Shown here: positions 35,052 to 44,634 of the stretch, one piece after another | Layout of the letters: every line of letters starts with the position of its first letter | How positions within the stretch are numbered: the first letter of the stretch is position 1 | DNA from: Bacteroidota bacterium | GTDB taxonomy: Bacteria > Bacteroidota > Bacteroidia > Chitinophagales > Chitinophagaceae | Direction of reading: 5' to 3' | Assembly (NCBI GenBank): GCA_018268015.1 | Contig: JAFDXJ010000006.1 | Coordinates: 1 to 64,000, forward strand | Length of the DNA: 64,000 nt | The notes under the pieces: model-generated | Databases searched by the model: none | The model's input: the letters and a program-made list of their open reading frames with translations, nothing else | Told to the model about the DNA's origin: nothing | Translations under genes and position numbers: made by a program

Positions 35052-35695
35052 AGCATACCCTGTAAAAATGGATTATTTTTCTTTTCATAGCCAATCGTTG
35101 TTTCCTTTCCATGCCCCGGATAAACAACCGTTTCATCCGGCAATCTGAATAATTTTTCTTTAATACTTTTTAATAAGGTTTCATAATCACCACCCGGCAA
35201 ATCGCTCCTTCCAATACTGTCAAGGAATAAGACATCTCCACTAATTACAAAAGCCTGCTTTTCGCAATATAGGCATATACTTCCCGGTGAATGTCCCGGC
35301 GTAAGCAAAACCTGTAATTCATCATCCCCCAACCGAATAAGATCGCCTTCCCGGATAAAAATTAATTCCCCCGTAAATGTGGTTAATTTAACACCATACA
35401 TTAAGGCCGCTTCGGGGCTTCTTTCCAGAACAATTTCTTCCTGCGGATGAAGATACATTGGCAAACCCCATTTTTCAAATGCATCATTCGCACCAAATAT
35501 ATGGTCTAAATGACAGTGGGTATTCAAGAGCTGAACCATGCGCAATTTCTTTTCAGCAATAAATTGATAGAGCAATTCTTTTTCACCGGGGAAGAAATAT
35601 CCGGGATCAATCAGGATGGCCATTCCCGAATCATTAAATAAGATGTATGTATTTTCCTGGAAAGGATTGAATGCAAATACTTTTATATTAATCAT
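35048..35695 (-). CDS. MBL-fold hydrolase, glyoxalase II-like
   Basis: A 215-residue metallo-beta-lactamase enzyme with the glyoxalase-II-type motif THCHLDH and additional ligands in LTPGHSPGS, VISGDVLF and YPGHG. The substrate is probably a thioester or related hydrolysable compound; it is too short for full glyoxalase II (which has a C-terminal helical domain). Cytoplasmic. Convergent with batA with overlapping stops (TTAA, 35048-35051), and divergent from the TolB-like gene. Confidence 0.85.
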   Translation of the reverse strand: MINIKVFAFNPFQENTYILFNDSGMAILIDPGYFFPGEKELLYQFIAEKKLRMVQLLNTHCHLDHIFGANDAFEKWGLPMYLHPQEEIVLERSPEAALMYGVKLTTFTGELIFIREGDLIRLGDDELQVLLTPGHSPGSICLYCEKQAFVISGDVLFLDSIGRSDLPGGDYETLLKSIKEKLFRLPDETVVYPGHGKETTIGYEKKNNPFLQGML

Positions 35696-35758
35696 AGCGT
35701 TTTTTTTACGATTAGGTTACAACTATTTATACTAATTTTAAAATTCTAAAAACCGGAT

Positions 35759-38700
35759 ATGCAAGATAAACACCTTTTGCCGCGATTAGGGATTTATTGC
35801 TTGACCTTTTTGATGCCCTTCTTTGTACAGGCACAGGTAAATACCGTAACTTTTGGCAAGAACCGCCTGCAATACAAAAAATATAATTGGCAATTTTATC
35901 AAAGCCGGAATTTTAATACCTACTTCTATGGAGATGGCCTGGAGTTGGGAAAATATGTGACGGAAATTGCGGAACAGGAATTGCCGGATTTGGAAACCTC
36001 CGTAGAATATTCCTTACGCAACAGGGCAAATATTGTTATTTATAATAATTATGATGATTATAAGAGTAGCAATATTGGACTGGGCATTGATTGGCAAAAC
36101 TCCGGTGGCCTTACCAAACTCGTAAATAATAAGGTGGTCCTGTTTTATGATGGAAATAAAAATAATTTAAAAGAACAGATAAGAGAAGGTATTGCAAAAA
36201 TCCTCGTGGATAATCTTTTATTCGGGGATGATTTGGGTGAAATTGCCAGTAACCAGGCATTACTCGATCTTCCACAATGGCTTACCGATGGTTATGTAGA
36301 ATACATCGGCACACCCTGGAGTACAAAGTTTGATGATGATTTAAAGAGCGCCATATTAGGTGGCGATTACAATAGCTTTTATCAGTTTGCCTTTGATCAA
36401 CCGGTACTTGCCGGCCATGCATTTTGGTATTATATTGCCGAAAGATATAATCCAAAAAATGTAACATACTTTTTATATCTCACCCGTTTATACAAAAACC
36501 TGAATACTGCTGCTGAAAAAATTGCCAGGAAAAAATTTAAGTACATGCTTCAGGATTTTATGGATTATGAGCAAGACCGTTATGCAAAAGATATTAAACA
36601 AAGAAGAAATGCTCCTAAAGGAAAACTAAGCGTGATAGAAGAAGTGAAAAAGGGAGATGATTTTTATCATTTTGCCGCTAATCCAAATCCTAAAAATAAC
36701 TCTTATGCTGTTGTACAATACACGAAAGGAAAATACAGTGTCAAATTCGTGGACAATTTATACGAGTCCAAAACAATCCTGGATTATGGCGTACATACTT
36801 TAAGTGGTGACATCAATCCAAATTATCCTATCCTTTCCTGGGATGGAAAAGGCAGTCGTTTATTGGTTATTTATTCCAAAGAAGGTAAACTCTATATGTT
36901 TGTATATGACGTGATTGCCAATATCAAAAGATTCCAACAGGAAATAGAAGGCGTGGATCAAATCACAGATGCAGGTTTTATGTTGGATGCGAATACATTA
37001 TTAATGAGCGCTGTAAAGAATGGCCAATCTGATCTCTTTATTTACAAAATTGACAGTGGAAAATTCAAGCAACTTACCAATGATCAATATGACGACCTGG
37101 ATCCAAATTTTGTTTCCTTTCCAAACAGAACCGGAATTTTGTTTTCATCCAATCGGCCGGGAATCAATGTATCCAAATCCGACACCGCCTTACCCGGTAA
37201 TTATCCATTTAATATTTACCTCATTGACCTGTTGAATAATAGTGAATATAAACAAATGACCAAGCTGACTGACGTAAAGTTTGGAAATGCACGCTATCCT
37301 ATGCAATACAATGTAAATCACTATACGTATGTGAGTGATGAAAATGGTATTGCGAACAGATGGGCCGGATTTTTTTCTACGCAGCGCGATGGAATAGATA
37401 CTCTTTTATATATTGGGGATGATGTATTACGAAACCCTGATCGTAAAGAATTAGATTCTACATTAAAGGCAAACCGGAAGGCCACTCCGGATAGTGTCAG
37501 CTATTTTGCTGTGTATAAAGATTCTACCTATACATTTCCTATCACCAATTATCAAAGTAGTTTATTAGAATCTAGGGTTTCCGGAAATAATGGGCAAGTA
37601 AGTGAAGTAAGAAGAGAAGGTGATTTGAAATTTTTATACAAACTAAAAGTGGACTCCATTGCACTACGAAAAAGAAATGTCAATGCCAGGCCCACAGAAT
37701 TTATCAGGCAAAGTATATTAAGCAAAAAAATTTCCACCGGGGATGTCTTATCCCCCATTACGGATACTATAGAAAAGAATGAGGGAAACCGGGTGTTTCA
37801 AAACCAGTTTGATAATGGCAATGATTCTGCTTATACAAACCTTATAAATGATATCCCCAATTCGCAACGCGCTTTAGCCGATTTAAAATTATTTAAATAT
37901 AAATTGAAATTCAATTCCGATTATTTATTGGCTGGTATCTCCAATAGTGTCATCATGAATAATTATCAGCCCTATAATGGCGGTTATGGCCCCATTTCAT
38001 TAAGTAATGGAAATGATATTAATTTCACTTTCCGGGTTGGTGTAAGTGATTTAATGGAGGATATTAAATTTATTGGAGGCTATCGCTTTGGTACCACCTT
38101 ATCTGATAAAGATGCATTTCTATCCTTTCAGAATTATCGCAAAATGATTGATTGGGGAGTTACTTATTACCGTAGCGCCACTACAGATTATTTTGGATTT
38201 TTTAAAGGGCCCAAAGGCGCTTATGACAATAGGTTACTGACCAGTATTTATCAATTCAATATTGCGTATCCATTAAATGAAATAAAGAGTTTCCGTGCAT
38301 CTGTTGGCTATAGGACGGACAGAGGTGTTATTCGCCCATTTGTCACATTAGCAGACCCAAATACCGGCCAGGTGATTTCTTATCCGGATCCTTCTGCCTT
38401 TGGTATCCCGGATTCTACTTCCGCTACTTTACTTACTCATTTGGAATATGTTCATGACAATAGTATCAATCCGACCATGAATATTTGGAATGGGCTGAGA
38501 TTCAAAATCTATGGTGATTTTAATATGCCCATGGGCAAGAGCGCCATCAAAGGAAAAACGACTGTCAATCTGGGTTTTGATGCCAGATATTATTACAAAA
38601 TATACCGCAACTTCATTTGGGCTACCAGAGCAGCAGGTGATTTCTCATTTGGTGAAGCAAAATTATTATATTACCTCGGTGGAGCGGATGGCTGGATCAA

Positions 38701-39169
38701 TCCAAAGTTCAATGATGCGAACAGGCCAGCGCCAGATCAGAGTTATGCTTTTCAATCACTCGCTTTAAATATGCGTGGTTATATTCAAAATGTAGCCAAT
38801 GGCAATAATGCCGTTGTCATCAATAGTGAATTAAGGTTGCCGGTATTTAGTACTTTTTTCAATAAGCCGATCAATAATGCCTTTCTGCGTACTTTCCAGT
38901 TAATCCAGTTTATTGATTTAGGTACGGCCTGGAATGGTGGCTTTGATGCATTTCAGCGACCAACCTATGTATATCCTCCAGCAGATCTGAATAATCCGGT
39001 GAGCATACGACAAAAAGCAGGTGGCTTGGGACCATTCGCCGGTGGCTATGGCTTTGGCGCCAGGGGAAGCCTTTTAGGGTATTTCTTAAAATTAGATGCA
39101 GGCTGGCCCATGAGTGGTTTCTTTCAGGGAAAACCTATTTGGTATTTTAGTCTTGGCCTTGATTTTTAA
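35759..39169 (+). CDS. TolB-like beta-propeller / outer-membrane barrel protein
   Basis: The 1136-residue exported protein has a signal peptide ending VQAQ. An N-terminal domain resembles gluzincin peptidase-MA proteins (LPQWLTDGYVEYIGTPWS), but the HExxH that should precede it is not seen (it reads IREGIAKILVDNL). A TolB-like propeller region (about 280-520, e.g. ILFSSNRPG) follows, then a C-terminal beta-barrel of roughly 350 residues ending YFSLGLDF, with a terminal aromatic residue typical of Bam-dependent outer-membrane proteins. It is likely an outer-membrane protein with a periplasmic propeller; the role is unknown. Its stop overlaps that of dgkA. Confidence 0.8.
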   Translation: MQDKHLLPRLGIYCLTFLMPFFVQAQVNTVTFGKNRLQYKKYNWQFYQSRNFNTYFYGDGLELGKYVTEIAEQELPDLETSVEYSLRNRANIVIYNNYDDYKSSNIGLGIDWQNSGGLTKLVNNKVVLFYDGNKNNLKEQIREGIAKILVDNLLFGDDLGEIASNQALLDLPQWLTDGYVEYIGTPWSTKFDDDLKSAILGGDYNSFYQFAFDQPVLAGHAFWYYIAERYNPKNVTYFLYLTRLYKNLNTAAEKIARKKFKYMLQDFMDYEQDRYAKDIKQRRNAPKGKLSVIEEVKKGDDFYHFAANPNPKNNSYAVVQYTKGKYSVKFVDNLYESKTILDYGVHTLSGDINPNYPILSWDGKGSRLLVIYSKEGKLYMFVYDVIANIKRFQQEIEGVDQITDAGFMLDANTLLMSAVKNGQSDLFIYKIDSGKFKQLTNDQYDDLDPNFVSFPNRTGILFSSNRPGINVSKSDTALPGNYPFNIYLIDLLNNSEYKQMTKLTDVKFGNARYPMQYNVNHYTYVSDENGIANRWAGFFSTQRDGIDTLLYIGDDVLRNPDRKELDSTLKANRKATPDSVSYFAVYKDSTYTFPITNYQSSLLESRVSGNNGQVSEVRREGDLKFLYKLKVDSIALRKRNVNARPTEFIRQSILSKKISTGDVLSPITDTIEKNEGNRVFQNQFDNGNDSAYTNLINDIPNSQRALADLKLFKYKLKFNSDYLLAGISNSVIMNNYQPYNGGYGPISLSNGNDINFTFRVGVSDLMEDIKFIGGYRFGTTLSDKDAFLSFQNYRKMIDWGVTYYRSATTDYFGFFKGPKGAYDNRLLTSIYQFNIAYPLNEIKSFRASVGYRTDRGVIRPFVTLADPNTGQVISYPDPSAFGIPDSTSATLLTHLEYVHDNSINPTMNIWNGLRFKIYGDFNMPMGKSAIKGKTTVNLGFDARYYYKIYRNFIWATRAAGDFSFGEAKLLYYLGGADGWINPKFNDANRPAPDQSYAFQSLALNMRGYIQNVANGNNAVVINSELRLPVFSTFFNKPINNAFLRTFQLIQFIDLGTAWNGGFDAFQRPTYVYPPADLNNPVSIRQKAGGLGPFAGGYGFGARGSLLGYFLKLDAGWPMSGFFQGKPIWYFSLGLDF

Positions 39170-39552
39170 TGCAAGCCCGGTTGAATCAAATTCCAAATTT
39201 TAGGTAAAAAAATTAAAGCGGCTATGATGGCTGCAATAATACTGCAAATCAATACTGCTCCAGCAGATACATCTTTGATGTATTGAATATTTTTATTGAA
39301 AGAAGTATCAATCAGGTCACCTATTTTTTCAATTACCGTATTCAGCATTTCTGCACAAATCACCATAGCTATACATAGCAAAATGACAAGCCATTCCGAG
39401 ATTGTACATTTTAAAAGAAAAGCTATACCGATCGTCATGATTGCACAGACCAATTCAATCTGCCCATTTTTTTCCTTTTTGAAAAATTGGAAGATTCCTG
39501 TAAATGCATATTTAAAAGATTCTATAAAACGGTTTTTTATGGGCTTTGCCAT
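39166..39552 (-). CDS. dgkA: Diacylglycerol/undecaprenol kinase, DgkA type
   Basis: A 128-residue membrane kinase with three helices. Family landmarks are SFKYAFTGI near residue 10, the EMLNTVIEKIGDLI active-site helix and IKDVSAGAVLICS. It phosphorylates undecaprenol or diacylglycerol to recycle lipid carriers. The ATG at 39552 (MAKPIKNRF) gives the family length; the frame runs 10 codons further. Its stop overlaps the TolB-like stop (TTAA, 39166-39169). Confidence 0.88.
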   Translation of the reverse strand: MAKPIKNRFIESFKYAFTGIFQFFKKEKNGQIELVCAIMTIGIAFLLKCTISEWLVILLCIAMVICAEMLNTVIEKIGDLIDTSFNKNIQYIKDVSAGAVLICSIIAAIIAALIFLPKIWNLIQPGLH

Positions 39553-39640
39553 GAAACTTGTTTTTAATTTCTCAAAAGTCAACTATTCTTTCTGATAAGG
39601 ACTAAAAGCAATTGCACTCATATCCTCACTGCCTCTAAAA

Positions 39641-39671
39641 CTTGATTGAATCATTTTTTTGAATAAATTTG
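39641..39671 (+). promoter_or_regulatory. Promoter of the AraC-family gene
   Basis: CTTG (39641-39644), 19-nt spacer and TAAATTTG (39664-39671). The ATG at 39682 is 10 nt further. Confidence 0.6.
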
Positions 39672-39681
39672 CAGCGTGATC

Positions 39682-40452
39682 ATGAATACAAAATTAGCGA
39701 GAGGATTGGCTTTTTCCATCAAAAATCTCGATACACTCCACGATACAAAAGTAATTTTGAAAAGGGATAAGGATGAAAATATCATTCTTACCTGCTACTA
39801 TGCTACCTCTTTCTGTGTTTTTACGAATCAAGAAAATGAACAATTCTATCAAATTAGTTTTGTATTTCCGGAACATTACTTACAACCATTACTTACAAAT
39901 CACCCTATAAGTTATTTAACCCAATTCCATGGCTTTGCAGAAAGTGAAATTTGCTGTGTAAAACAATTGATCCTTCATGATATTATTCACTGTAAATTTG
40001 AAGGCATTTACCTGGAAATGTTTTTAGAAAGCAAAGCTTTGGAATTATTATTATGTTTTCAAAAGTGTACGGAAGCGCCCGTGCATGATTGTGGAAATTG
40101 TAAATTCCTGATGCGGCCCGTGGAAAAAAATAAAATACTTCGGGCCAAAGAAATAATCTTGGACAGATTAGACAATCCGCCTACAATCCAGGAACTTTCT
40201 TTGGAAGTAGGGATCAATCAATGTTATCTTAAAAAAGGCTTTAAAGAAATGTTTGATTCCACCATTTATGAATTCGTTCAGCGTCAACGGATTTTATTGG
40301 CTAAACTACTCTTGTCCACCACAGATCAAAGTATTGCTGAAATTGCCGATCAAATTGGGTTTTCCAATACCAGTAATTTTTCAACCACATTTAAAAAAAT
40401 CACAGGCGTTTTCCCCAGTGAACTCCGTAAAGCTGTGGTTTCCATGAATTGA
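39682..40452 (+). CDS. AraC-family transcriptional regulator
   Basis: A 256-residue regulator with an N-terminal sensing domain that I cannot name and a C-terminal AraC/XylS DNA-binding domain (about 160-255) with two helix-turn-helix units. One is PPTIQELSLEVGINQCYLKKGFKEMF; the other is SIAEIADQIGFSNTSNFSTTFKKITGVFPSE. A cysteine cluster (CxDCGNCKF region, around 130-140) might bind metal. The GTG two codons earlier is also in frame; the ATG is preferred. No obvious target gene adjoins. Confidence 0.85.
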   Translation: MNTKLARGLAFSIKNLDTLHDTKVILKRDKDENIILTCYYATSFCVFTNQENEQFYQISFVFPEHYLQPLLTNHPISYLTQFHGFAESEICCVKQLILHDIIHCKFEGIYLEMFLESKALELLLCFQKCTEAPVHDCGNCKFLMRPVEKNKILRAKEIILDRLDNPPTIQELSLEVGINQCYLKKGFKEMFDSTIYEFVQRQRILLAKLLLSTTDQSIAEIADQIGFSNTSNFSTTFKKITGVFPSELRKAVVSMN

Positions 40453-40536
40453 CGCTTTCCTTGGACTAATGAATAGTACTTTGTTGAAATAAATTCAAAG
40501 TATAAGACTTCTTCTTTCTGAAAATTTTGAATGTAT

Positions 40537-41667
40537 TTATTTCAACACTTCCTGTAATTTTTGTTGCAAAGCGTCGCCTCGTAAATTGGATGCTATAATA
40601 ATTCCATTGGGGTCTATGAGTACATTAAATGGAATGCCATCAAACTGGTAAGTGGTTACAGCCTGACTGGACCATTGTTTCAGGTCACTCATTTGGTTCC
40701 AGTTAAGCCCATCTTTTTTGATAGCGTCCAACCAGGCTGTTTTATCATTGTCGAGAGAAACACCCAATATGGTAAAATTTTTATCTTTAAATTGATTATA
40801 GGCAGCTACAACATTGGGATTTTCCTGACGGCATGGCCCGCACCAACTAGCCCAAAAATCTACGAGAACGAACTTACCTTTAAAATCGTGGATACTCATG
40901 GGCTTTCCATTTACATCCGGCATAGTAAGATCCGGTGCAGGTTTATTAATCAAGGAATGATCATCATTCATGGTTTGAGAGGCATTAGAAGACAGGTTTG
41001 CTTTAAAAGCCAGTAATCCAGTATGATTGGAAAATTTTACTAATTCTTTTGTTACCAGTGAATCCAGGGTAGATTCCTGCATGGTAGCACGCGCCATATA
41101 TAAAGCATAATAAGCTGCAGCGGGATTATTTGTATTTGAAATGAAATTTTTGGTATGGTCATTCATGGCCGTCATTTCTGCCATACCCCGGTTTTTCATT
41201 AATTGGATGATGGAATCATTGCCGGGCTGTGTACTTAAAGAATCTATCTGGTAATAAATTCCGGAAAGAATGGAGTCTTTAGAACGGTAAGCATTTATAA
41301 AAGTATAAAGCTCTTTGGTGGCTTCACTACCGCCAATTTCCGGTAAGCGGAAACCATCCAGGTTGATATTTAAGGTGATCGCCTGTCCATCGTTTATAAA
41401 AATACCGGCTGGTATATGATTGATGGTGACCAGGAAAAGTCCTTGTTCAGTGGCTGTGCCATGCATGGAAAAAGCGCCTGATTTATCCAATTTTACGGAA
41501 TCCAATATCGCCGGCTCTTTGGCATCATAGGACACTTTTTCCAGATATATGGAATCTGAAGGCGCACCGGTGATTTTACCACTTATGGTGAAATTTCCTG
41601 AGTCAGCATTTTTACATGAAAATGCAATCATGGACAATACAAAAATTTTTAAAATACTTTTCATCAT
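40537..41667 (-). CDS. TlpA-like thiol-disulfide lipoprotein (DUF4369 + redoxin)
   Basis: Exported lipoprotein of 376 residues. The N-terminal signal (MMKSILKIFVLSMIAFSC) ends in a cysteine lipobox. A DUF4369 domain (GNFTISGKITGAPSDSIYLEKVS region) is followed by a helical linker and a TlpA-type thioredoxin domain with FWASWCGPC. It likely reduces periplasmic disulfides, for example during cytochrome c maturation. The ATG at 41667 is chosen over one at 41685 because the signal peptide starts there. It begins 18 nt after the gatB stop, so the two are co-transcribed. Confidence 0.88.
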   Translation of the reverse strand: MMKSILKIFVLSMIAFSCKNADSGNFTISGKITGAPSDSIYLEKVSYDAKEPAILDSVKLDKSGAFSMHGTATEQGLFLVTINHIPAGIFINDGQAITLNINLDGFRLPEIGGSEATKELYTFINAYRSKDSILSGIYYQIDSLSTQPGNDSIIQLMKNRGMAEMTAMNDHTKNFISNTNNPAAAYYALYMARATMQESTLDSLVTKELVKFSNHTGLLAFKANLSSNASQTMNDDHSLINKPAPDLTMPDVNGKPMSIHDFKGKFVLVDFWASWCGPCRQENPNVVAAYNQFKDKNFTILGVSLDNDKTAWLDAIKKDGLNWNQMSDLKQWSSQAVTTYQFDGIPFNVLIDPNGIIIASNLRGDALQQKLQEVLK

Positions 41668-41685
41668 GTTGTTCTTTATTATCAT

Positions 41686-43143
41686 TTAATTTGATTTAGT
41701 TAATTTCTCTTCGAGCAATTTAATGGTTATGACCGGATCTGCTTTTCCCTTACTAATTTTTTTAACTTCACCCATCATTAAGCCAATCAGTCCTTTTTTT
41801 CCCTGTTGATACTGCTTTACTTTATCCGGCATACGATCCAATACCATCTGTATCCATTTTTCCAACTCATCCGTATCATTGATCTGCAACCATCCCTCAC
41901 GTGTTGCAGCAACCAGCACATCTTCATTTTGATGTGTCATTAAAAAAGGCAATAATTTTGAAGCGGCAATAGAAAAATTGATTTTATTCTCATCAATGAG
42001 TTGTACAATTTCTTCGAGTTTATTTGCCGGTAAAACCGGATTTGAAAAATCTGATTTTTGCTCATGAAGGTATTGCATGAGCGGTCCTGTAATTAAATTG
42101 GCTAATGCTTTATAATTTGTTGAATATTTTACTGCTTCATCAAAATAGCAAGCCACCTGCTTTTCCGCGCAAAGCCGCTCGGCATCCAATAAAGGTAGTT
42201 TGTATTCATTGCAATAGCGTTTTTCTTTTTGCGAAGGTAGTTCTGGCATGGATTTTTTAAGATCACTGAAAAAACCCTCATTGATTTTTACAGGGGGCAG
42301 GTCCGGCTCCGGAAAATATCGGTAGTCATCCGCACTCTCCTTATCCCGCATGGGGAATGTCGTATTGGAAGTGGCATCATAACTTCTTGTTTCCTGGATT
42401 ATTTGCTGGTTTTTTTTTGCAAGTTCTATCAACCTGTTGATTTCTACCTGAATTGCTTTTTTTACAAAACGCAGGGAGTTCAGGTTTTTTACTTCTACTT
42501 TTACTCCTAATTTTTTTGAGCCTTTTGGTCTTATAGAAATATTGGCATCGCATCGCAAGCTGCCTTCTTCCATATTGCCATCACATATATCCAGCCATTT
42601 TACAAGTCTTCTGATTTCTGATAAAAACTGGTATGCTTCCTCTGCAGAATGCAATACAGGCTCTGTTACAATTTCAATAAGTGGCGTCCCGGCCCGGTTA
42701 AAATCAAGACAGGAAAATTTATCATCCAAATCATGCAGACTTTTACCGGCATCTTCTTCCAGGTGTATCCTGTTTAAAAAAATATCTTTTATTTCATTTT
42801 CTATCCTGATGGGTACATACCCATTTTTGCAAATAGGAGATATATGTTGCGTTACTTGGTAGCCTTTTGGAAGATCGGGATAAAAATAATTTTTACGCGC
42901 GAAATAAGTCGTGTCAGTAATATCACAATGACAAGCGATGCCCATTTTAACCGCAAAAGAAACGGCTTTTTTATTTAAAAAAGGCAAGGTACCCGGGTGA
43001 GCCAGAGAAATTTCACTGATGAGTGAATTGGGTGTGTCACCAAAACGATTGTAGTCTCCACAAAAAAGTTTAGTATTTGTTGCTAACCTGGCATGAATTT
43101 CCAGTCCAATTACGGCTTCATATGGCTCCTTTTCACACTTCAT
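41686..43143 (-). CDS. gatB: Asp/Glu-tRNA amidotransferase subunit B
   Basis: The B subunit of GatCAB, which converts misacylated Asp-tRNA(Asn) and Glu-tRNA(Gln) to the amide forms. The 485-residue protein has the N-terminal signature YEAVIGLEIHARL, the PDLPKGYQVTQ segment, EDAGKSLHD, FNRAGTPLIEIVTEP and the C-terminal tail domain (GLIGLMMGEVKKISKGKADP). Start at the ATG 43143, with TAGTTTTG 9 nt upstream. The frame continues to 43155. Subunits A and C are not in the window. Confidence 0.95.
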   Translation of the reverse strand: MKCEKEPYEAVIGLEIHARLATNTKLFCGDYNRFGDTPNSLISEISLAHPGTLPFLNKKAVSFAVKMGIACHCDITDTTYFARKNYFYPDLPKGYQVTQHISPICKNGYVPIRIENEIKDIFLNRIHLEEDAGKSLHDLDDKFSCLDFNRAGTPLIEIVTEPVLHSAEEAYQFLSEIRRLVKWLDICDGNMEEGSLRCDANISIRPKGSKKLGVKVEVKNLNSLRFVKKAIQVEINRLIELAKKNQQIIQETRSYDATSNTTFPMRDKESADDYRYFPEPDLPPVKINEGFFSDLKKSMPELPSQKEKRYCNEYKLPLLDAERLCAEKQVACYFDEAVKYSTNYKALANLITGPLMQYLHEQKSDFSNPVLPANKLEEIVQLIDENKINFSIAASKLLPFLMTHQNEDVLVAATREGWLQINDTDELEKWIQMVLDRMPDKVKQYQQGKKGLIGLMMGEVKKISKGKADPVITIKLLEEKLTKSN

Positions 43144-43152
43144 ATAAGTGCG

Positions 43153-43160
43153 CAAAACTA
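43153..43160 (-). promoter_or_regulatory. Promoter -7 element of gatB
   Basis: Minus-strand TAGTTTTG fits TAnnTTTG, 9 nt before the gatB ATG. Confidence 0.5.
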
Positions 43161-43408
43161 AGATGTAGCCATGGATTTGCCATTAAAATCCGTAACAATT
43201 AGGAATACCTTAAATTACAGGATATGTTTCTTATAGAAATAACCAATTCTAAATCATAACTTTTTGAGAAAACGGGCTTTTTTTACCTTGTTGAGCTTTA
43301 TATAGTACACTTCATTTTGAAAATCTGGATTACCCAAACGAAAAGTTTTTAATTTTACATTCAGCAATTTAAAAAAGATATATAACCTGAACTTTATAGT
43401 CCAATCGG

Positions 43409-44032
43409 ATGAAAATAAAATTCGCATTCATTATTACGCTTTTCGCCTGGTTTGCTCTTATAGCTCAATTTTTTCTTATGCTGCAAAACAGGCAGGCGGA
43501 TCTCTTTGAAACAATTATTCGTTTTTTCTGTTTTTTTACCATACTTACCAATTTACTGGTTGCTTTGTGCTTTACGGCAATAGCATTTAATCTTCATTTA
43601 TTTTTTTTTAAAGTACTCTCTAAGCATAGTAGCCTTACCGCTTTAACTGCATTCATATTGATCGTGGGTTTAGTCTATCAATTCGCCTTAAGAAATCTCT
43701 GGAATCCAACCGGGCTGCAATTTATTGTGGATGAGCTTTTGCATTCAATGATTCCTCTTCTTGTACTTATTTACTGGATTATAAATGTGGCAAAAACAAA
43801 AGTGGAAATAAAACCTGTTATGTGCTGGCTCATTTACCCGATTTTATATATTGTCATTATATTGGTGAGGGGCGCTATTTCGGGTTTTTATCCTTATCCT
43901 TTTTTAAACATTACACAAATTGGTTATGAAAAAGCGTTCATTAATATCGGTTTAATATTCGGTATTGCTTTTATCCTTCTCGCCATTTTAATAGGAATTA
44001 ATAAAGTGTTTACTTCTAAAATGCCGGGTTAA
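43409..44032 (+). CDS. Pr6Pr family membrane protein
   Basis: The 207-residue integral membrane protein has about six helices. The Pr6Pr/FAR-17a-like hallmarks are FFTILTNLLVALCF, RNLWNPTGLQFIVDELLHSMIPLL and YPILYIVIILVRGAISGFYPYPFL. The family function in bacteria is unknown; eukaryotic relatives AIG1/ADTRP hydrolyse fatty-acid esters of hydroxy fatty acids using Thr and His residues. Here the TNLLV threonine and the LLHS histidine are in the corresponding positions. Isolated gene, divergent from gatB. Confidence 0.8.
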   Translation: MKIKFAFIITLFAWFALIAQFFLMLQNRQADLFETIIRFFCFFTILTNLLVALCFTAIAFNLHLFFFKVLSKHSSLTALTAFILIVGLVYQFALRNLWNPTGLQFIVDELLHSMIPLLVLIYWIINVAKTKVEIKPVMCWLIYPILYIVIILVRGAISGFYPYPFLNITQIGYEKAFINIGLIFGIAFILLAILIGINKVFTSKMPG

Positions 44033-44137
44033 TAGAATCCAAATGTATCCGGGTAGCAGGAATCTGTTAATGCGTATTCTTCCTTATTTACATTTTATTT
44101 CAGCTATTCCAAATGGGTGAGGAAAATTTACGCTGAC

Positions 44138-44632
44138 TTATGATAAATTCTTAGGAAAATCAAAATAGCAAAAATCTTTTTGGGCATCCCTAAAATCTTT
44201 CCATGAATCTATGCTTGTTTTCACAGCAAATATTCCACAGGTTGGCATGCCTTCTATCTGTTTTGAAGAAAGGGTATTTACAAAATAACTAATACCGGGA
44301 TTATGAGAGAATAATGCGATGCAGGAAAATTGATCAGCTACGTTTTGCACAACTTCATAAAAAGTATTTGCAGACGCTTCATATAGTTTGTTTTCAGTAA
44401 GAATAGGAACAGCAGGGAGATTGAAAACTTTTGCAAACAGACTGCAAGTCGTAAATGCTCTTTTAGCCGGACTGGAAATGAATGCATCTGGCATATCGCC
44501 TTTTAAAAGCAATCTTTGAGCCATCATGGTAGCATCGGCCATTCCTTTTTCATTTAAAGAACGTTCTATATCGCGCTGCCCATTCATTGCGTGGTTGCTT
44601 TTAGCATGCCTCACTAAAATCAATGTCTTCAT
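44138..44632 (-). CDS. sixA: SixA-type phosphohistidine phosphatase
   Basis: A 164-residue histidine phosphatase with the RHAKSNHA motif (catalytic H9) and second histidine in FSHNPGISYF. SixA removes phosphate from phosphohistidine, for example in phosphorelay or nitrogen-PTS proteins. The gene starts 2 nt after the purF stop, so the two share a transcript; purine synthesis and phosphohistidine turnover have no known direct link, so the pairing may be incidental. It overlaps nothing else. Confidence 0.85.
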   Translation of the reverse strand: MKTLILVRHAKSNHAMNGQRDIERSLNEKGMADATMMAQRLLLKGDMPDAFISSPAKRAFTTCSLFAKVFNLPAVPILTENKLYEASANTFYEVVQNVADQFSCIALFSHNPGISYFVNTLSSKQIEGMPTCGIFAVKTSIDSWKDFRDAQKDFCYFDFPKNLS

Positions 44633-44634
44633 GT

